Positions 1 to 8,196 are shown, counted from the stretch's first letter. The stretch: DNA of 64,000 bases from Calothrix sp. 336/3 (GCF_000734895.2 NZ_CP011382.1:2768700-2832699); one strand, 5' to 3'. The notes: generated by a model from the sequence alone, not told the origin. Numbers and translations: made by a program.

Positions 1-137
1 AGCTGGCTCATCTCGAATCTTTTCTGTTTGTGGTTCCTGAACAAATCTGAGATATGATAGCTATATATTTAAAATGAAAACATCAAAATATCTATCCTAT
101 CTCATCGTTATAAAATAGATATATTAATAGGGAATTC

Positions 138-143
138 AAGGAG
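138..143 (+). promoter_or_regulatory. Shine-Dalgarno site of the first gene
   Basis: An AAGGAG motif lies six bases before the ATG at 150. It is one of the better ribosome binding sites in the window and supports that start codon. Confidence 0.6.
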
Positions 144-149
144 CGGCTA

Positions 150-785
150 ATGTCTTTCGATTCCTACAAAAATATTGCTGAGGTTTTGCAAGAATATCGG
201 ATTACATCTTGCACTGAAAAATTTATCATTGAAACACATATCCCTATTCGTGAGAGCTTTCGAGAAGACTTAGATTTTTCTCTCAAAGCACTAACCTGGG
301 AAGAGTCAGAATCTGCTATTTGTGAAGCAATTATATTTCCTAGTCTCAAAGAAATTTACCGCAGTCATTGTGAATACTTTACTTTGTGGAGTCATAAGCA
401 ATTAAACTTTGATGAAAAGTTGTCAGGGACTCCAGATTATATCATTGCTCAAAAATCTCCCCTAGGAAAAGAAATTTTTTCTCAACCATTTTTAGTCGCG
501 GTAGAAGCCAAAAAAGATGACTTTATTAAAGGATGGGGACAATGTTTAGCAGAAATAGTAGCAATTCAAAAGATTAATCAGATTCCAACACAGAATATTT
601 TTGGTATTGTCACTAATGGTCAATTTTGGCAGTTTGGTAAGTTGAGAGAAAATATTTTTACTAAAGAAGTCACCTCTTACACTTTATCTGATTTAGAACA
701 GTTATTTGCTGCTATTCACTACATTTTTCTACAATGTCGCCGAGAATTAGAATTAATCCATCAAAAGTCGCCCGAATTCGGTTAA
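150..785 (+). CDS. PD-(D/E)XK-fold nuclease-like protein, similar to type I restriction R N-terminal domains
   Basis: A 211-residue soluble protein. The spacing GTPDYII (Asp near 96) followed by VAVEAKKDDF (Glu near 119, Lys near 121) and a downstream Gln in GWGQCLAE is the usual PD-(D/E)XK active-site layout, with a possible helical Glu near 53-59. This fold occurs in restriction enzymes, DNA repair nucleases and many cyanobacterial orphan proteins. The length is that of a lone nuclease domain with no helicase or methylase part, so an active restriction system is not implied. A good ribosome binding site precedes the ATG. The next gene starts 40 bases downstream on the same strand and is also a PD-(D/E)XK-superfamily protein, so the two may share a transcript. 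The substrate is unknown. Confidence 0.75.
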   Translation: MSFDSYKNIAEVLQEYRITSCTEKFIIETHIPIRESFREDLDFSLKALTWEESESAICEAIIFPSLKEIYRSHCEYFTLWSHKQLNFDEKLSGTPDYIIAQKSPLGKEIFSQPFLVAVEAKKDDFIKGWGQCLAEIVAIQKINQIPTQNIFGIVTNGQFWQFGKLRENIFTKEVTSYTLSDLEQLFAAIHYIFLQCRRELELIHQKSPEFG

Positions 786-825
786 AATTATATACAGACA
801 CATTGTCTTAGCCAAACTCCATCCT

Positions 826-1392
826 ATGGTCGCTAATCCTCAATTTCCCCATATGACGAGACAAGAGTACCTAGAATGGGAAGCCAATCAGGAACTCAGG
901 TATGAGTATATTGATGGAGAAGTTTGGGCAATGACAGGGGGAACAAAACCCCATAATCGGATTGCTCTCAATTTTGCGACATCCCTAGATACATTCCTCG
1001 CAGGAAAGGGTTGTGATGTCTATATCAATGATGTGAAGGTGCAAATTTCTGCCCTCAATTCCTACCATTATCCTGATGTTGTCGTCACCTGTGATGCTAG
1101 GGATAGGGAGTCTAACGACTTGGTACAATATCCTTGTTTAATTATCGAAGTTTTATCCCCTTCCACGGAAACCTTTGATAGAGGTAAAAAATTTGCTCGC
1201 TATCGACAAATTCCCACCCTAAAAGAATATATCCTGATCGCATCAGAAGAAATTTGTGTGGATTGTTTTCGTAGAGGTGAGCAAGGATTATGGATATATT
1301 CTAGCTATACCCCTGAAGACAAATTAACCCTGGAAACTTTGGGTTTCTCCATATATGTTAAAGATTTGTATCGCCAAGTAAATTTTAAATAA
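826..1392 (+). CDS. Uma2 family (DUF820) putative endonuclease
   Basis: A 188-residue protein with the full Uma2 pattern: an N-terminal MTRQEYLEWE stretch, RYEYIDGEVWAM near residue 25, a conserved His in KPHNRIA near 43, YPDVVV (Asp near 84), LIIEVLSPST (Glu near 108) and ARYRQIPTLKEYILI. The family adopts a restriction-endonuclease fold and is hugely expanded in cyanobacteria; its cellular function is not settled. All likely catalytic residues are present, so this copy looks intact. It lies convergent to the urease genes and only six bases from the end of ureB, in the place where ureC would be expected. Confidence 0.9.
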   Translation: MVANPQFPHMTRQEYLEWEANQELRYEYIDGEVWAMTGGTKPHNRIALNFATSLDTFLAGKGCDVYINDVKVQISALNSYHYPDVVVTCDARDRESNDLVQYPCLIIEVLSPSTETFDRGKKFARYRQIPTLKEYILIASEEICVDCFRRGEQGLWIYSSYTPEDKLTLETLGFSIYVKDLYRQVNFK

Positions 1393-1398
1393 GGCTAT

Positions 1399-1767
1399 TT
1401 ACTTTTTCTTCTTTTCTTTCTGCTTGTCTTTTCCCTTCTTCCCAAAATTTTTATCAGCTTCTAAACTATCATTAATTAACCCATTGAAACCGTATACCTG
1501 TCGGGAACCCACCAAAGGAACAAGGGTGATTTCCTTTTCATCTCCCGGTTCAAATCTGACAGCAGTACCCGCAGGAATATCTAAACGCATTCCCCTCGCA
1601 GATTCTCTGGGAAATTGCAGTGCGGAATTAACTTCAAAAAAGTGGAAATGGGAACCGACTTGAATTGGGCGATCGCCACTATTTGCTACTAATAATTTTA
1701 CAGTTTCCCTGCCTGCATTTAATTCAATTTCGCCATCCGCCACAATATATTCACCTGGTATCATCAT
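1399..1767 (-). CDS. ureB: urease beta subunit with an unusual lysine-rich tail
   Basis: UreB is a structural subunit of the nickel enzyme urease, which hydrolyses urea to ammonia and carbamate. The protein starts with [17 protein letters not shown] and carries the diagnostic [11 protein letters not shown] near residues 37-47 and [16 protein letters not shown]. Family members are usually about 100-110 residues and end soon after the [11 protein letters not shown] stretch. Here the protein continues to 122 residues with a low-complexity tail very rich in Lys (final five residues EKKKK preceded by KDKQK). The gene follows ureA by 27 bases and is the last gene of the leftward group; no ureC follows. 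The tail may reflect a rearranged 3' end. Confidence 0.93.
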   Translation of the reverse strand: MMIPGEYIVADGEIELNAGRETVKLLVANSGDRPIQVGSHFHFFEVNSALQFPRESARGMRLDIPAGTAVRFEPGDEKEITLVPLVGSRQVYGFNGLINDSLEADKNFGKKGKDKQKEKKKK

Positions 1768-1794
1768 TCCCCCCTCTAACCATATAGCTAATAC

Positions 1795-2097
1795 CTACCG
1801 AATGGGATTATGTACCGTCACCAACTTAGTACCATCAGGAAAAGTCGCTTCTACCTGTACCTCGTGAATCATCTCTGGTACACCTACCATCACTTCATCG
1901 TGAGTCAATAAAGTAGTACCATAGCTCATCAATTCTGCCACGGTTCTACCATCCCTCGCACCTTCTAAAATTGCCGCAGAAATGTAAGCCACAGCTTCTG
2001 GATAATTTAATTTTAAACCCCTTTGTTTACGCCTTTCCGCAACCAAAGCAGCAGTAAAAATCAGTAGTTTATCCTTCTCTTGGGGTGTCAATTGCAT
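1795..2097 (-). CDS. ureA: urease gamma subunit
   Basis: A 100-residue protein of normal family length beginning [17 protein letters not shown] and containing [47 protein letters not shown] and the terminal VHNPI motif, all typical of UreA. It is a small structural subunit that assembles with UreB and UreC into the (UreABC)3 urease core in the cytoplasm. It sits between ureD and ureB with gaps of 12 and 27 bases, so the three are almost certainly one operon. Nothing looks damaged. Confidence 0.97.
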   Translation of the reverse strand: MQLTPQEKDKLLIFTAALVAERRKQRGLKLNYPEAVAYISAAILEGARDGRTVAELMSYGTTLLTHDEVMVGVPEMIHEVQVEATFPDGTKLVTVHNPIR

Positions 2098-2109
2098 GGT
2101 GCTATGCTG

Positions 2110-2946
2110 TTAAATCTGCCAAACTCTCGGTACACAATTACCACGATTGCCAATAGATTGCCGTAATAATTGCCACACACTGATAAACCAGTTTCGCACC
2201 TCAGAGGTAGAATTTCCACGGTATCGACACAAAAATCCATGTTCCAAAGCTGTCACACCAACTGCTGATGGAGAATTTTCTCCCCACATCTGCCTGATTT
2301 GGGTGATTAACTGCGGTGAAATTTGCTTGCCAAGGTATATAAAACTACCTGCAATCGCCTGACTATTTAAACCGTGGGGACTATGGAAAACTGCCATATC
2401 ACCTGGTAAATATTGTCTATCAATCCACAAAGGTTGATTATCTCGCCAAATTTCAGTGTAGTTACGCCACTCACCTTGTATAAATTGTTCATTTCTAGCA
2501 GTGCGCCCAAAACGGGTAATTTCCCACCCCAGAAAACTTGCATCAACAGCTAGGTGAATGCGGACATCTTGACGATAATTTGCAGAATTAAAAACTATTG
2601 TTTCTTGAGGTAAATATTCTAAACAAGCGTGACTATCAATGTGAATTGTGACATCTTGTCTAGCCTGTAAACCATTACTTTTATAAATTTTACTGGCGGC
2701 TGCGGTGGTTAACAATACTTGAGATTGGGGTTGGAGATGGATATTGGTTGAAAGGCGATCGCCACCTACCACACCCCCAGCAGTATGTAAGATAATGCTA
2801 TGACAAACTGCCTCACCTTCTGGGTAAAATGGACGTTGTACCTTTAAAGGTGCTTGATTCTGGCTAGAAACTAATTGAGTTTTTCCCCCATGAGAACCAT
2901 AGGTTAAATGCAGTTTGCCATGCCAACTATTCAAAGATTTATCCAC
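2110..2946 (-). CDS. ureD: urease accessory protein UreD
   Basis: UreD is the chaperone that, with UreF and UreG, delivers nickel into the UreC active site. The 278-residue protein shows the family motifs FYPEGEAVCHSIILHTAGG near residue 40-58 and VGGDRLSTNI, LLTTAAASKIYKS, and YLPQETIVFNSANY. The start is GTG at 2946; no better ATG is present in the N-terminal region. It is the first urease gene of the leftward group, 19 bases after the upstream methyltransferase gene and 12 bases before ureA. No ureE, ureF or ureG is in the window, so they must be elsewhere. Confidence 0.93.
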   Translation of the reverse strand: MDKSLNSWHGKLHLTYGSHGGKTQLVSSQNQAPLKVQRPFYPEGEAVCHSIILHTAGGVVGGDRLSTNIHLQPQSQVLLTTAAASKIYKSNGLQARQDVTIHIDSHACLEYLPQETIVFNSANYRQDVRIHLAVDASFLGWEITRFGRTARNEQFIQGEWRNYTEIWRDNQPLWIDRQYLPGDMAVFHSPHGLNSQAIAGSFIYLGKQISPQLITQIRQMWGENSPSAVGVTALEHGFLCRYRGNSTSEVRNWFISVWQLLRQSIGNRGNCVPRVWQI

Positions 2947-2965
2947 TCAAATTCAGATAATTTAA

Positions 2966-4003
2966 CTAAATAGGAATTGCTTCCACCACACTCATTACAG
3001 ATTCCAGAGGAACAATTCTTGTCATCTGAAATCCTGCTTTTTCTAAAAGAACTTGAAATTCCTCCTCTGTACGTTCGCAACCCCCTTCACACATCAATAA
3101 CATATGTAAATCGAGAAACTTACTAAAAGATGCTTGATTTCCTGGAGGAACTACCTGCTCTACTATTAAAAGTTTGCCATCCTTTGGCATCACGGTACGG
3201 CAATTTTTTAAAATTTTAATTGCTAGCTCATCACTCCAATCATGGATAATCATCTTGAGAATGTATGCATCTCCCCCACTAGGAACAGACTCAAAAAAAT
3301 CACCACTCACTAAGGTACAGCGATCGCCAACTTCAGAACCAGCGATAAACGATTTTGCTCCCTCTATCACTGATTCTTGGTCAAATAGAATACCTTGCAT
3401 CCGTGGATTATCCTTGAGGATATCCGTTAGTAACTTCCCATGTCCACCAGCGACATCAACTAAGGTTTTAATTCCCGAAAAATCATACCCAGCAACAACT
3501 CCAGGATTCTGTACTACCGAATAACTCGTCATTGCATCATCAAAAATTTTTGCCTGAGGCGGATTTTGATTAAACCAATCAAATAACTCACTACCGTATA
3601 AATGCTTAAATGTATTCTCACCAGTCTGTAAACTATACAGTAAGTTGCCCCAGGCATGATACTGCTCCTCACCGTTCATTATTGCCATTGCTCGCAAAGA
3701 TTCAGAAATGTCGCTACGCAAATAATTGGCTAAGGGAGTCAAAGTAAAATAACCTGTTTCAGTTTCTGCGAATACTCCCACACTTGCCAAAGCACGTAAT
3801 AAACGATACAGAGAGCGAGGATGAGTTTTTGTCGCCTCTGCTAATTCATAGTAATTTTTATTACCATCTTTCAGTAAATCTGCTATCCCCAGTTTAGCAG
3901 CAGCATATACTGACTGTGAGACCCAATTACTAGTAACCATCTGCATCAAAACTACTTGCAATGGAATGTCACCTACGACCGGAGCTTGTATACTTTGAGT
4001 CAT
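2966..4003 (-). CDS. SAM-dependent O-methyltransferase (acetylserotonin/hydroxyneurosporene type)
   Basis: A 345-residue class I methyltransferase with the two-domain layout of plant-type O-methyltransferases: an N-terminal winged-helix dimerisation domain (about residues 10-100, HPRSLYRLLRALASVGVF) and a Rossmann domain with VDVAGGHGKLL (182-192) as the SAM-binding glycine loop. FDQESVI is the acidic ribose contact and MIIHDWSDE (His254) supplies the likely general base. Relatives act on small phenols, carotenoid hydroxyls or indoles; the substrate here is unknown. The gene stops 19 bases before ureD, so it is probably co-transcribed with the urease genes, an odd pairing without an obvious pathway link. 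Confidence 0.85.
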   Translation of the reverse strand: MTQSIQAPVVGDIPLQVVLMQMVTSNWVSQSVYAAAKLGIADLLKDGNKNYYELAEATKTHPRSLYRLLRALASVGVFAETETGYFTLTPLANYLRSDISESLRAMAIMNGEEQYHAWGNLLYSLQTGENTFKHLYGSELFDWFNQNPPQAKIFDDAMTSYSVVQNPGVVAGYDFSGIKTLVDVAGGHGKLLTDILKDNPRMQGILFDQESVIEGAKSFIAGSEVGDRCTLVSGDFFESVPSGGDAYILKMIIHDWSDELAIKILKNCRTVMPKDGKLLIVEQVVPPGNQASFSKFLDLHMLLMCEGGCERTEEEFQVLLEKAGFQMTRIVPLESVMSVVEAIPI

Positions 4004-4260
4004 GGTAAATTGTCTAACTGACTGCTAGCAAAGATTTTATCTAACTTCTCATCATGAAATTTATTTTAACAACTATCCCAGGGTAGATGTTACAAAAAAT
4101 ATCTTTCCTAGGGTTACTCTATAGTATTTAATTATTCACTATAATCTAGAGAAATATAAAAATCTAAATTATCAGATAGATATAAATGCAGTCAATCGTA
4201 GATATTTAAATTCCAGACTTATAATAAAATTAATCTCGGTGCAGGACAAAAGATGTTTGA

Positions 4261-4500
4261 AGGTTTTTGACCGACAAAAATGTTCTATTTACTAGTAATC
4301 AAGCCGAAAGAGACCTGCGGATGATGAATGTAAGCAGAACATTTTGGGTGGTTTCCGCTCGTTCTCCAATGCAGTTTCATTTGCCAATATTCGTTCTTTT
4401 CTTTCTACTGCATCCAAGCAGGGTTTTAATCTCTTGTCAGTGATTATTGATGCACTACAAGGCAGTATTCCTGTTTTCTTTACATCTGACCCTGCTAACT
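4261..4500 (+). pseudogene. C-terminal remnant of an IS66-family transposase
   Basis: Translation from 4261 gives FLTDKNVLFTSNQAERDLRM, the conserved IS66 DDE-domain block around the catalytic Glu in NQAERDLRM. After MMNV at about 4321-4332 the frame is lost; one base to the side the protein resumes as KQNILGGFRSF, then ANIRSFLSTASKQGFNLLS, and ends at TAG (4498-4500). A single missing base explains the shift. Only about 80 C-terminal residues survive and no terminal inverted repeats were recognised, so this is an inactive scar. Confidence 0.8.
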
Positions 4501-4543
4501 AGGCAGTTACAATTTGAAACTAGAAACCGAGATTTAGAGTTGC

Positions 4544-4798
4544 TTACAAAGATTCATCATCGTCTTCATCCTCTCCTTCAGAATCTAACAATTCAGCCGC
4601 TTTACCACCCAATAAACCGAAAATAGCACCGATTCCTGTCTGCCATGTTGCAGTAAAATTTTCTAATGTTCGTACCTGATATTCTGATAACTGGGGTTGA
4701 GACGACAACCACAATGAAGTGCTGCCAGAGACAAGAGTCAGAGATACAACAGTGGAGAAAACTAACAAGAAAGCAGGGGAAATATTTTGTTTACGCAT
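4544..4798 (-). CDS. small exported or membrane protein of unknown function
   Basis: An 84-residue ORF starting MRKQNISP with a hydrophobic segment at about residues 9-30 that looks like a signal peptide or membrane anchor, a middle stretch LSEYQVRTLENFTATWQTG, a second weakly hydrophobic Gly-rich stretch IGAIFGLLGGKAA, and a strongly acidic tail (about ten Asp/Glu in the last thirteen residues). I do not recognise a named family, though similar short proteins occur in cyanobacteria. It is isolated, between an IS66 scar and a divergently oriented ATPase gene. Confidence 0.55.
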   Translation of the reverse strand: MRKQNISPAFLLVFSTVVSLTLVSGSTSLWLSSQPQLSEYQVRTLENFTATWQTGIGAIFGLLGGKAAELLDSEGEDEDDDESL

Positions 4799-5033
4799 GA
4801 TTTTATTTTTGTCATCAACTCTATAACCTCAATTAGAAACGAGATATAGCTGAGTTCTTGGTTGGGGAAAAGCCGAGATAATTCCTCTGTAAATCAACTT
4901 TTATCCAGGGAAAATCAATATCTAGCGTATGTGGTTAAGTATTAGTTGAACAAGAATCAGGGGGAACTCGTCCATAAATCAGCTATTCACTGGTATAAAA
5001 CATATATGTTCCGTAATTTCCTGATGAAAATGA

Positions 5034-5879
5034 ATGGCGCGATCGCTTAAAATATCCCCTGAGTATATACAAGAAGTTAAGTCAGCCTTACAAGCCAATG
5101 GCTACCCCAGTCAGCAATCTTTAGCTAGCGGTGTTGGTTTAGCGCTTTCCACAGTCAAAAACTTCCTTGCCGGGAAACCTGTGGACTATCTTAATTTCAT
5201 TGAAATCAGTGAAAAACTGGGTTGTGATTGGCAAAAAATAGCTGACAAGCAATCAGGAAACGGAATATCTTCAACAAAAAACGAAACTTCACCTTTTATT
5301 ACAGGTTTACCGATTACTCAACCTCACCAATTTTTTGGACGTGAGAAAGAACTAAAACGGTTATTTAACCTCCTCAAACGTCATCCCCTGCAAAATGCCG
5401 CAATTATCGGTAAAAGAAGAATTGGTAAAACCTCGCTGCTGCATTACCTCAAAAGTATCACCACTGCCCCAATAGAACAATTACGTCCAAATCAAAAGTC
5501 TGATTGGCTACAAAATTCTGCAACTTATAAGTGGATTTTTGTAGATTTTCAAGATCCACGAATGTCAGGTAGAGAAGGTTTTCTGGCTTATATTCTCGAA
5601 TCTCTAGGAATACAACAACCTAATCCTTGTAACTTAGAGAACTTTATGGATTTACTTTGCGGTAACTTGCGAAATCCCACAGTTATTTTACTTGATGAAA
5701 TCGGCGTAGGTTTGCAACGCTGTCCTCAATTAGACGATGAATTTTGGGAAGCATTGCGTTCTTTGGCAACTAACCAAACAGATGGCAATCTCGCATTTAT
5801 TTTAGCAACCCACGAATCACCAATTGATTTAGCCCGCAGTAACGGACCAGGCATATATTATTTTGCCTGTCCTTACTAG
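5034..5879 (+). CDS. HTH-AAA ATPase, apparently truncated at its C-terminus
   Basis: Residues 1-80 are the helix-turn-helix module common at the N-terminus of cyanobacterial conflict and signalling NTPases (SLASGVGLALSTVKNFLAG then PVDYLNFIEISEKLGCDW). It is followed by FFGREKELKRL near 100, a Walker A IIGKRRIGKTSLL near 123-135, and a Walker B VILLDEIGVGL near 218-228. The fold then proceeds to LAFILATHESPIDLARSNG and stops abruptly with GPGIYYFACPY. Relatives continue for roughly another hundred residues (sensor region and winged helix), so the C-terminus looks missing. The end overlaps the next ORF by 17 bases in a different frame. The likely cause is a deletion that joined two genes. Starts at ATG 5034 inside an ATGGCGCGATCG HIP1-like sequence. 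Confidence 0.75.
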   Translation: MARSLKISPEYIQEVKSALQANGYPSQQSLASGVGLALSTVKNFLAGKPVDYLNFIEISEKLGCDWQKIADKQSGNGISSTKNETSPFITGLPITQPHQFFGREKELKRLFNLLKRHPLQNAAIIGKRRIGKTSLLHYLKSITTAPIEQLRPNQKSDWLQNSATYKWIFVDFQDPRMSGREGFLAYILESLGIQQPNPCNLENFMDLLCGNLRNPTVILLDEIGVGLQRCPQLDDEFWEALRSLATNQTDGNLAFILATHESPIDLARSNGPGIYYFACPY

Positions 5880-8196
5880 CTTACTCATTGGCTGTGTACT
5901 TTTATTCAGTGGCAAGTCAAGCGAAACCGTAGCGGTCGGCGTGGCTTTTGGCGTGGCTTTTGGCGTGGCGGTCGGCGTGGCTTATGGCGTGGCTTTTGGC
6001 GTGGCTTATGGCGTGGCTTTTGGCGTGGCTTTTGGCGTGGCTTATGGCGTGGCTTATGGCGTGGCTTATGGCGTGGCTTATGGCGTGGCTTTTGGCGTGG
6101 CTTTTGGCGTGGCGGGAGGCGTGGCTTTTGGCGTGGCTTTTGGCGTGGCTGAACACAAAACAGGCTATCCCTTGGGAAGGCAGATAGGGGGTATTTTGAT
6201 TGGTATTATAGTCGGAGGCGTGGCGGGAGGCGTGGCGGGAGGCGTGGCTTATGGCGTGGCGGTCGGCGTGGCTTTTGGCGTGGCTTTTGGCGTGGCGGTC
6301 GGTTGTCTAATTAGCAGTTTCTTTGCTTTGCCTTATGTAATCACAGAACGTATTGCTGGTACTTCAGCAGGTGCAGTAGCAGGTGCTCTATCAAACATGG
6401 GGTGGTGGATGGTTATCCTTATCAATAGTGACACTGAAAATGGTCAGATTATTTCTATAGCCATTGCTACAAGTACTTTGCTGGGATTAACTTGGGCTTG
6501 GTGGCGACCAGTAGTATTATATCCCTTACTCTTAGCAGCAAATACCCTACTCTATCAAGCTGAACTACGGCGTTCTCGAAATAAATCCAGTCTATTACCT
6601 TGGCATCCCGCTTTCTGGGACGAACACCAACGTTTGCCTATCCTGAGTTTAGAGGAACATATTGTCCTAGTAGCCAAGCGTAACCCAAAGGAAGGACAAG
6701 CAGTAATAGATTATCTCAGTACAAGTCGTCAGCGAAGGGCTGCACAAGCTGCACAAATTGAACTAGATGCTTGGAGTTTAGAATGCTGTGCAAATGTGGA
6801 AGATATTCGCCATACTTATCAAAAACTGACTTCTAGGGAAATAGAAAGTCGCATCAGCAACCTGTTAAATATCTTCAGTCGCATCAGTGAAGATGTAGAT
6901 GCTGCCCTCAATCAGCGTAGTAATTACAACCAGCGTTTAGCCTTTAAAGCTGTAATAGACAGGTTAAACGCAAACTTACAGGATTTAATCCGCAGCAGCG
7001 ACAAATATAGTAAACGCTTCTACCCCATCGCTAAAAGTTGGCATAAAATAACTACTGACTATGTGGAAGAACTGGCAAAAGAAGTTGAACTCCGCCAAGA
7101 AATTGACTCTCCTTACATTCTTGCCGTTCCCCTCACCCAAGAGCAAGAAGTTTTTGCCGGACGCGATGACATTGGTACCCGCATCGAACAATTAATCTTA
7201 GATCGTCGTCGCCCTCCCTTACTACTCTATGGACAGCGCCGCATGGGTAAAACTTCCCTCCTCAACAACCTGGGAAAGCTTCTACCCAATTCCATTATTC
7301 CCTTATTTGTTGACTTACAGGGCGCACCTTCATCAGCCACTGACTACACAGGTTTTCTCTACAACCTCGCTAGAGGAATGATCACCTCAGCCAAAAAACA
7401 AGCTGTAAATCTACCACCTCTCACTCGTGAAACTCTCAAAGATGATCCCTTCACCCACTTTGATGAATGGCTAGATGAGGTAGAAATTGCCTTAGCAGAA
7501 AATACCGCTTTGCTAATGCTGGATGAATTTGAAGTACTAGATAATGCTATTTCCAGAGGACGCTTCGACGAACAAGATGTTTTGGGAATGCTGCGTCACT
7601 TGATCCAACATCGCCCCAAGTTCAAGCTGATGCTGGCAGGTTCCCACACAATCGAAGAATATCAACGCTGGGCAAGTTATCTGATTAACGTCCAAGTTGT
7701 ACATATTTCCTACCTGAAGGAAAACGAAGCAAGGCAATTAATCGAGCGTCCCGTCAAAGATTTTACTCTACGCTACGAACCAAATGCAGTTGAACGAATA
7801 TTACAAATTACTCGTTGTCACCCATTCTTAGTCCAACTAATTTGTGCCGAAATCGTAGCTTACAAAAACGAACAAGATCCTTCTATCAGAAGATTAGCAA
7901 CTTTATCAGATGTAGAAACTGCAATCCCCGAAGCCTTGAGTACGGGTGCTTTCTTTTTTGCTGATATCCAAAATAACCAAATAGATACAACCCAAAGAGA
8001 GATTTTACAGTTAATTGCCACACATGGAGAGGGGGCAATCGTTAGCCAACAAACAATAGAACAACATTTTCCTCAAGCATGGCAAAGTGCTGTGAGATTA
8101 CTTCTGCAACGGGAATTAATTGAGGAAAGCAGTGGAGGTTATTGTTTCCAAGTCGAGTTTATTCGGCGTTGGTTTGCAGAAAAAGCACTTATTTAA
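5863..8196 (+). CDS. membrane-anchored AAA ATPase with a Gly-Val-Ala glycine-zipper repeat
   Basis: A 777-residue protein. Residues 1-22 are hydrophobic; about 23-100 and 120-148 consist of GVAF/GVAY/GVAV/GVAG tetrapeptides (18 then 7 copies), giving a Gly at every fourth position, the pattern of tightly packed transmembrane helices. Two or three further hydrophobic segments follow, then a cytoplasmic helical region (HPAFWDEHQRLPILSLEEH near 250). The C-terminal half is an ATPase: FAGRDDIGTRIEQL, Walker A LLYGQRRMGKTSLL near 455-467, Walker B ALLMLDEFEVLD near 550, LMLAGSHTIEEYQ, and a winged helix to the end. Only TTG (5863) is available as a nearby start, and it lies inside the preceding truncated ORF, so the true N-terminus is uncertain. 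Regulatory or defence-type STAND-like signalling is possible but unproven. Confidence 0.8.
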   Translation: MPVLTSLLIGCVLLFSGKSSETVAVGVAFGVAFGVAVGVAYGVAFGVAYGVAFGVAFGVAYGVAYGVAYGVAYGVAFGVAFGVAGGVAFGVAFGVAEHKTGYPLGRQIGGILIGIIVGGVAGGVAGGVAYGVAVGVAFGVAFGVAVGCLISSFFALPYVITERIAGTSAGAVAGALSNMGWWMVILINSDTENGQIISIAIATSTLLGLTWAWWRPVVLYPLLLAANTLLYQAELRRSRNKSSLLPWHPAFWDEHQRLPILSLEEHIVLVAKRNPKEGQAVIDYLSTSRQRRAAQAAQIELDAWSLECCANVEDIRHTYQKLTSREIESRISNLLNIFSRISEDVDAALNQRSNYNQRLAFKAVIDRLNANLQDLIRSSDKYSKRFYPIAKSWHKITTDYVEELAKEVELRQEIDSPYILAVPLTQEQEVFAGRDDIGTRIEQLILDRRRPPLLLYGQRRMGKTSLLNNLGKLLPNSIIPLFVDLQGAPSSATDYTGFLYNLARGMITSAKKQAVNLPPLTRETLKDDPFTHFDEWLDEVEIALAENTALLMLDEFEVLDNAISRGRFDEQDVLGMLRHLIQHRPKFKLMLAGSHTIEEYQRWASYLINVQVVHISYLKENEARQLIERPVKDFTLRYEPNAVERILQITRCHPFLVQLICAEIVAYKNEQDPSIRRLATLSDVETAIPEALSTGAFFFADIQNNQIDTTQREILQLIATHGEGAIVSQQTIEQHFPQAWQSAVRLLLQRELIEESSGGYCFQVEFIRRWFAEKALI
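5926..6303 (+). repeat. 12-bp tandem repeat encoding GVA tetrapeptides
   Basis: Two blocks (about 5926-6150 and 6217-6303) of the imperfect unit GTGGCTTTTGGC, with TTT replaced by TAT, GTC-type or GGA-type codons. The unit length is a multiple of three, so copy-number change would alter protein length without shifting frame. All nearby frames on both strands are stop-free because of the repeat. Confidence 0.95.

Noticed and set aside
4544..4798. Treating the small acidic-tailed ORF as part of the IS66 remnant
   Set aside because: It lies on the opposite strand, has its own signal-like segment and shows no transposase-accessory motif.
5917..6187. Extra ORFs in other frames over the GVA repeat
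   Set aside because: The 12-bp unit is stop-free in several frames; the encoded MAWL and HAKS repeats are by-products.
5926..6303. A CRISPR-like array
   Set aside because: The units are contiguous, coding and without unique spacers.
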